From Clostridia bacterium (lineage in GTDB: Bacteria; Bacillota; Clostridia; Oscillospirales; Acutalibacteraceae): a stretch of 64,000 nucleotides of DNA. Of this stretch, positions 61,813 through 64,000 are shown one piece after another. The DNA lies in assembly GCA_017439585.1 (NCBI GenBank), contig JAFSIV010000023.1, forward strand, positions 1-64,000. The letters are read 5' to 3'. Positions within the stretch are counted from its first letter, which is position 1. Each line of letters opens with the position of its first letter. Below the pieces are notes generated by a model. That model saw only the letters and a program-made list of their open reading frames with translations. It ran no database searches and was not told where the DNA came from. The position numbers and the translations under genes were made by a program.

Positions 61813-61840
61813 GCCTGAGCCTTTTGGTTCAGGCTTTTTT
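61813..61840 (+). terminator. Riboswitch-controlled terminator
   Basis: GCCTGAGCC (61813-61821) and GGTTCAGGC (61826-61834) pair around TTTT and are followed by six T. The 5' arm GCCTGAG is also complementary to CTCAGGC (61764-61770) in the aptamer core, so the two structures compete. Confidence 0.88.
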
Positions 61841-61871
61841 ATTGGCTAATAAAAAATAAAGGAGAATGAAG

Positions 61872-63422
61872 ATGGAATTGTTTTTAGAAAAACTGGCAAG
61901 CTTTAATGATAGTATTAACGGTTTCGTTTGGGGTTGGGCAGGCTTAATTCTTTTGCTTGGCACCGGTCTCGTTGCAACCGTTTTTACTAAGGTGTTCCAA
62001 ATTTCGCATTTGGGTCATTGGTGGAAAAATACTATCGGAAGTTTGTTCAAGAAGGATGTTATTGGTCATACCAAGGAGAAGGGTGCAATTTCTCCCTTCC
62101 AAGCATTGTGTACCGCTCTTGCGGCAACGGTTGGAACAGGTAATATCGCAGGTGTTGCAGCTGCTATTTGTGTTGGCGGTGCAGGCGCGGTTTTCTGGAT
62201 GTGGGTTGCGGCTTTCTTAGGAATGATGACTAACTATTCCGAAAATGTTTTAGGTATGTATTTCCGTCGCAGAAATGCTAATGGAGAATGGTCGGGCGGC
62301 GCAATGTATTATTTGCGCGATGGTTTAGGTGCTAAGAAAAACTGCAAATGGATTGGTAAAATCTTAGCGGTATTGTTCTGTATTTTCACTATGCTCGCTT
62401 CTTTCGGTATCGGAAGTATGGGTCAGGTTAATAAAATAGTAGCCAATGTTGCTGCGGCTTTTGATGTTAAAGCGATTTCTTCTATTGAGATTTTTGGCGG
62501 TATTTCGCTTTATAATCTTATTTTAGGTTTAGTTGTTATGCTGTTAACCGCTTTAATAACCTTAGGCGGTTTAAAAAGAATAGCTTCGGTTGCCGAAAAA
62601 ATTGTTCCCTTTATGGTTGTTTTATTCGTTGCAGGAAGTATAGTTATTATAGCAATAAATTATCAAAATGTTTTACCCGCTTTTAAGGCTATTTTTGTTA
62701 ATGCATTTAAGCCTCAGTCCTTTGTTGGAGGAACCTTGGGTGCTGCAATTATGCTAGCCGCAAAGCAAGGCTTCAAGAGAGGCGTTTTCTCAAATGAGGC
62801 AGGTCTCGGTTCTTCGGTTATGGTTCATTCAAATTCGAATATCAAAGAACCCGTTAAGCAGGGTATGTGGGGTATATTCGAGGTTTTTGCAGACACAATG
62901 GTTGTTTGCACTATGACCGCTTTGGTTATTTTGACCTCAGGTGTGTTTGATATAACGGCAGGTCCTACCGAAGCAGTTAAAGCTAACGAGGGTGCAACTC
63001 TTGTTGCTGATGCTTTCAATAGTGTATTTGGTTGGGGAGATATCGGTCAAAGATTTATCGCTATTGCAATGTTCTTATTCGCATTCACAACCGTTCTCGG
63101 TTGGTCGCACTATGGCTCTAAGGCTTGGGAATATCTATTTGGCGCAAAAACCACTATTATCTTCAAAATTATCCATGTTTGCACCGTTATTTTCGGCGCA
63201 ATACTTACTTCTTCATTAGCTTGGGATATTTCGGATACCTTTAACGGACTTATGATGATGCCTAACTTGGTAGGTGTTCTGGTTATGTTCCCGCTAGTTG
63301 TTAAGATAACAAATAATTATGTTGGCAGAAAAATTAAAGGCAAGGAAATTTCTCCTATTGTTTCTTATGATAAGAATATAGAAGAAGCTTATGCCGAAGA
63401 AATCGCTAATGACGGCGAATAA
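61872..63422 (+). CDS. Sodium:alanine/glycine symporter (AGCS family)
   Basis: The integral membrane protein (about 516 residues) has the AGCS features: FVWGWAGLILLLGTGLVATVFT, the signature ALAATVGTGNIAGVAAAICVGGAGAVFWMWVAAFLGM, the KQGFKRGVFSNEAGLGSSVMVHS motif and about ten to eleven hydrophobic helices. It imports alanine or glycine with Na+. The glycine riboswitch upstream points to glycine as an important substrate. AAAGGAGAATGAAG spans 61858-61871; the ATG at 61872 is 6-8 bases after the site, while the ATG at 61866 is closer to it. Confidence 0.92.
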   Translation: MELFLEKLASFNDSINGFVWGWAGLILLLGTGLVATVFTKVFQISHLGHWWKNTIGSLFKKDVIGHTKEKGAISPFQALCTALAATVGTGNIAGVAAAICVGGAGAVFWMWVAAFLGMMTNYSENVLGMYFRRRNANGEWSGGAMYYLRDGLGAKKNCKWIGKILAVLFCIFTMLASFGIGSMGQVNKIVANVAAAFDVKAISSIEIFGGISLYNLILGLVVMLLTALITLGGLKRIASVAEKIVPFMVVLFVAGSIVIIAINYQNVLPAFKAIFVNAFKPQSFVGGTLGAAIMLAAKQGFKRGVFSNEAGLGSSVMVHSNSNIKEPVKQGMWGIFEVFADTMVVCTMTALVILTSGVFDITAGPTEAVKANEGATLVADAFNSVFGWGDIGQRFIAIAMFLFAFTTVLGWSHYGSKAWEYLFGAKTTIIFKIIHVCTVIFGAILTSSLAWDISDTFNGLMMMPNLVGVLVMFPLVVKITNNYVGRKIKGKEISPIVSYDKNIEEAYAEEIANDGE

Positions 63423-63433
63423 TTAAGTTACAT

Positions 63434-63472
63434 AAAAACCCTCCTGAAAGTTAAAATTTCAGGAGGGTTTTC
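63434..63472. terminator. Intrinsic terminator after the AGCS gene
   Basis: AAAACCCTCCTGAAA and TTTCAGGAGGGTTTT form a 15-bp stem with a short loop and T/A runs on both sides. Confidence 0.88.
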
Positions 63473-63494
63473 GCATAATAAAAGGTTGATGGAA

Positions 63495-63616
63495 GTAGAT
63501 GCCTCCACTTGTCAGGGGAGGTGGATTTTGCGAAGTAAAAGACGGAGGGGTAGTTTTATATTCTCTCCCTCAGTCAAAACCTACGATTTTGCCAGCTCCC
63601 TCGTCAGAGGGAGCCA
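63495..63616. repeat. Palindromic MITE-like intergenic repeat
   Basis: The stretch has no open frame and several nested inverted repeats: CCTCC/GGAGG around CACTTGTCAGG, AAAACC-TACG-ATTTT, CTCCCTC-GTCA-GAGGGAG, and the wider GACGGAGGG (63541-) against CCCTCAGTC. From memory, the CCCTCAGTCAAAACCTACG and CAGCTCCCTCGTCAGAGGG segments are typical of highly copied intergenic repeats in gut Clostridia. No transposase or clean target-site duplication is visible here. Confidence 0.7.
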
Positions 63617-63644
63617 CTAGTGTAATTATACTGTAAATTTTATA

Positions 63645-64000
63645 CTATTTTCTTAATTTCTTGCAGAATTGGGTGCAAAGCTTATCGGTACATTCAGAAC
63701 ATTTTAGCGAAGCGTTTGTCTTCTCCCAAAAGCGTTCAGGAAACATCATAACGCATAATTCCCATAATACCCAAACTATAAAAGCAAGAACGATAAGTGA
63801 TACCGAAAAAAAGCTGTTAACAAAAAGCATAGGGGAGAACATCATAATATGGTCCCAGTTGTATATGCGGCAGGTGGTGCAACAACGGTTTTTCATAATA
63901 AATCTGAAAGGACACCAAATAAGCACGCAAATTAAATCGCCAACATAAAAGGCAACGCTTATTAAGAATAAATGCTCGGTTTCAAGAATTTTGAAGTATT
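63645..64000 (-). CDS. Cysteine-rich membrane protein, 3' part (5' end beyond the window)
   Basis: The minus-strand frame ending at 63645 stays open to the window edge, so at least 117 residues belong to it and the true start lies outside. The visible part reads as three hydrophobic stretches (LFLISVAFYVGDLICVLIW; MFSPMLFVNSFFSVSLIVLAF and its continuation) with the motif CCTTCRIYNWDHIMMF between the first two, and a cytoplasmic tail with CSECTDKLCTQFCKKLRK. The seven cysteines after the first hydrophobic stretch could bind a metal. I do not recognise a named family. A start inside the window (GTG near 63926) is not needed. Confidence 0.65.
   Translation of the reverse strand, partial: YFKILETEHLFLISVAFYVGDLICVLIWCPFRFIMKNRCCTTCRIYNWDHIMMFSPMLFVNSFFSVSLIVLAFIVWVLWELCVMMFPERFWEKTNASLKCSECTDKLCTQFCKKLRK

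Noticed and set aside
61673..61840. T-box leader before the AGCS gene
   Set aside because: The T-box consensus (AGGGTGGNACCGCG-type) is absent, while the glycine-aptamer segments CCGAAGG and CTCTCAGGCAAAAGGAC are clear.
63481..63640. Insertion sequence in the last intergenic region
   Set aside because: There is no transposase frame and the stretch is about 120 bases, so it can only be a non-autonomous or structural repeat.

Overview
The window looks like a chromosomal segment of an uncultured gut or rumen Clostridia, most likely in the Ruminococcaceae/Oscillospiraceae range. The supporting signs are low-GC DNA with strong AGGAGG-type ribosome-binding sites, TTGACA-17-TATAAT promoters, a type I dockerin module, AGCS and YitT proteins, a glycine riboswitch, and short palindromic repeats of a kind I associate with gut Clostridia. 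No phage, transposase, tRNA or rRNA gene was seen. The window holds about 43 protein genes, two of them cut by the edges.

Region 1 (1-2700): an edge fragment, a terminator, an array of six hairpins joined by a GATGATAT-type spacer and running straight into a promoter, an ADP-ribosylglycohydrolase, an ElaA-like acetyltransferase, and a DeoR-family repressor on the minus strand. Region 2 (2771-14365): a DeoR-adjacent plus-strand cluster of a ceramidase-like hydrolase, an SIS-domain protein, a YitT membrane protein, an M20 amidohydrolase, a long YjbQ-family protein, a TIM-like isomerase, an FGGY kinase, a fucose/arabinose-isomerase-family protein and an FSA-type aldolase. Two more M20 peptidases follow. 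The order isomerase, kinase, aldolase, triose/tetrose-phosphate isomerase reads as a complete sugar catabolic route whose substrate I cannot name. A 46-codon gene encoding a peptide that ends in DGPGGN sits alone at 14581.

Region 3 (14798-22098): a minus-strand operon (TIM-barrel epimerase, a 641-aa putative glycosidase of no family I recognise, a GH78 alpha-L-rhamnosidase, an EamA transporter) with a divergent AraC regulator. Region 4 (22210-52969): a 30-kb plus-strand glycan utilization locus. It has a membrane-anchored GH16, two sugar ABC importers in mirror order (SBP-P-P and P-P-SBP) around an NHL/Yip1 protein and a DUF5696-type lipoprotein, a 1412-aa secreted protein with beta-helix repeats, dockerin and GH16, a GH16 without signal peptide, a 1423-aa secreted repeat protein, a glycerophosphodiesterase-family protein, GH65 phosphorylase, beta-phosphoglucomutase, GH3 and an SGNH esterase. 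No ABC ATPase is present, so a shared MsmX-type ATPase elsewhere is probable. Region 5 (53027-57559): rhaB-rhaA-rhaD on the minus strand with its own AraC regulator.

Rhamnose genes flank the GH16 locus on both sides, which suggests that the organism uses a polymer or glycoside containing both glucose and rhamnose. Extracellular GH16 and repeat proteins would cut or bind it, the two importers would take up the oligosaccharides, and GH78, GH3, GH65/PgmB and RhaABD would finish the breakdown to glycolytic intermediates.

Region 6 (57658-64000): manA, a sugar nucleotidyltransferase, a Rieske-fused FAD oxidoreductase, a TspO-like protein whose ribosome-binding site lies inside the preceding terminator, a glycine riboswitch with an AGCS symporter, a palindromic MITE-like repeat, and the 3' part of a cysteine-rich membrane protein gene.
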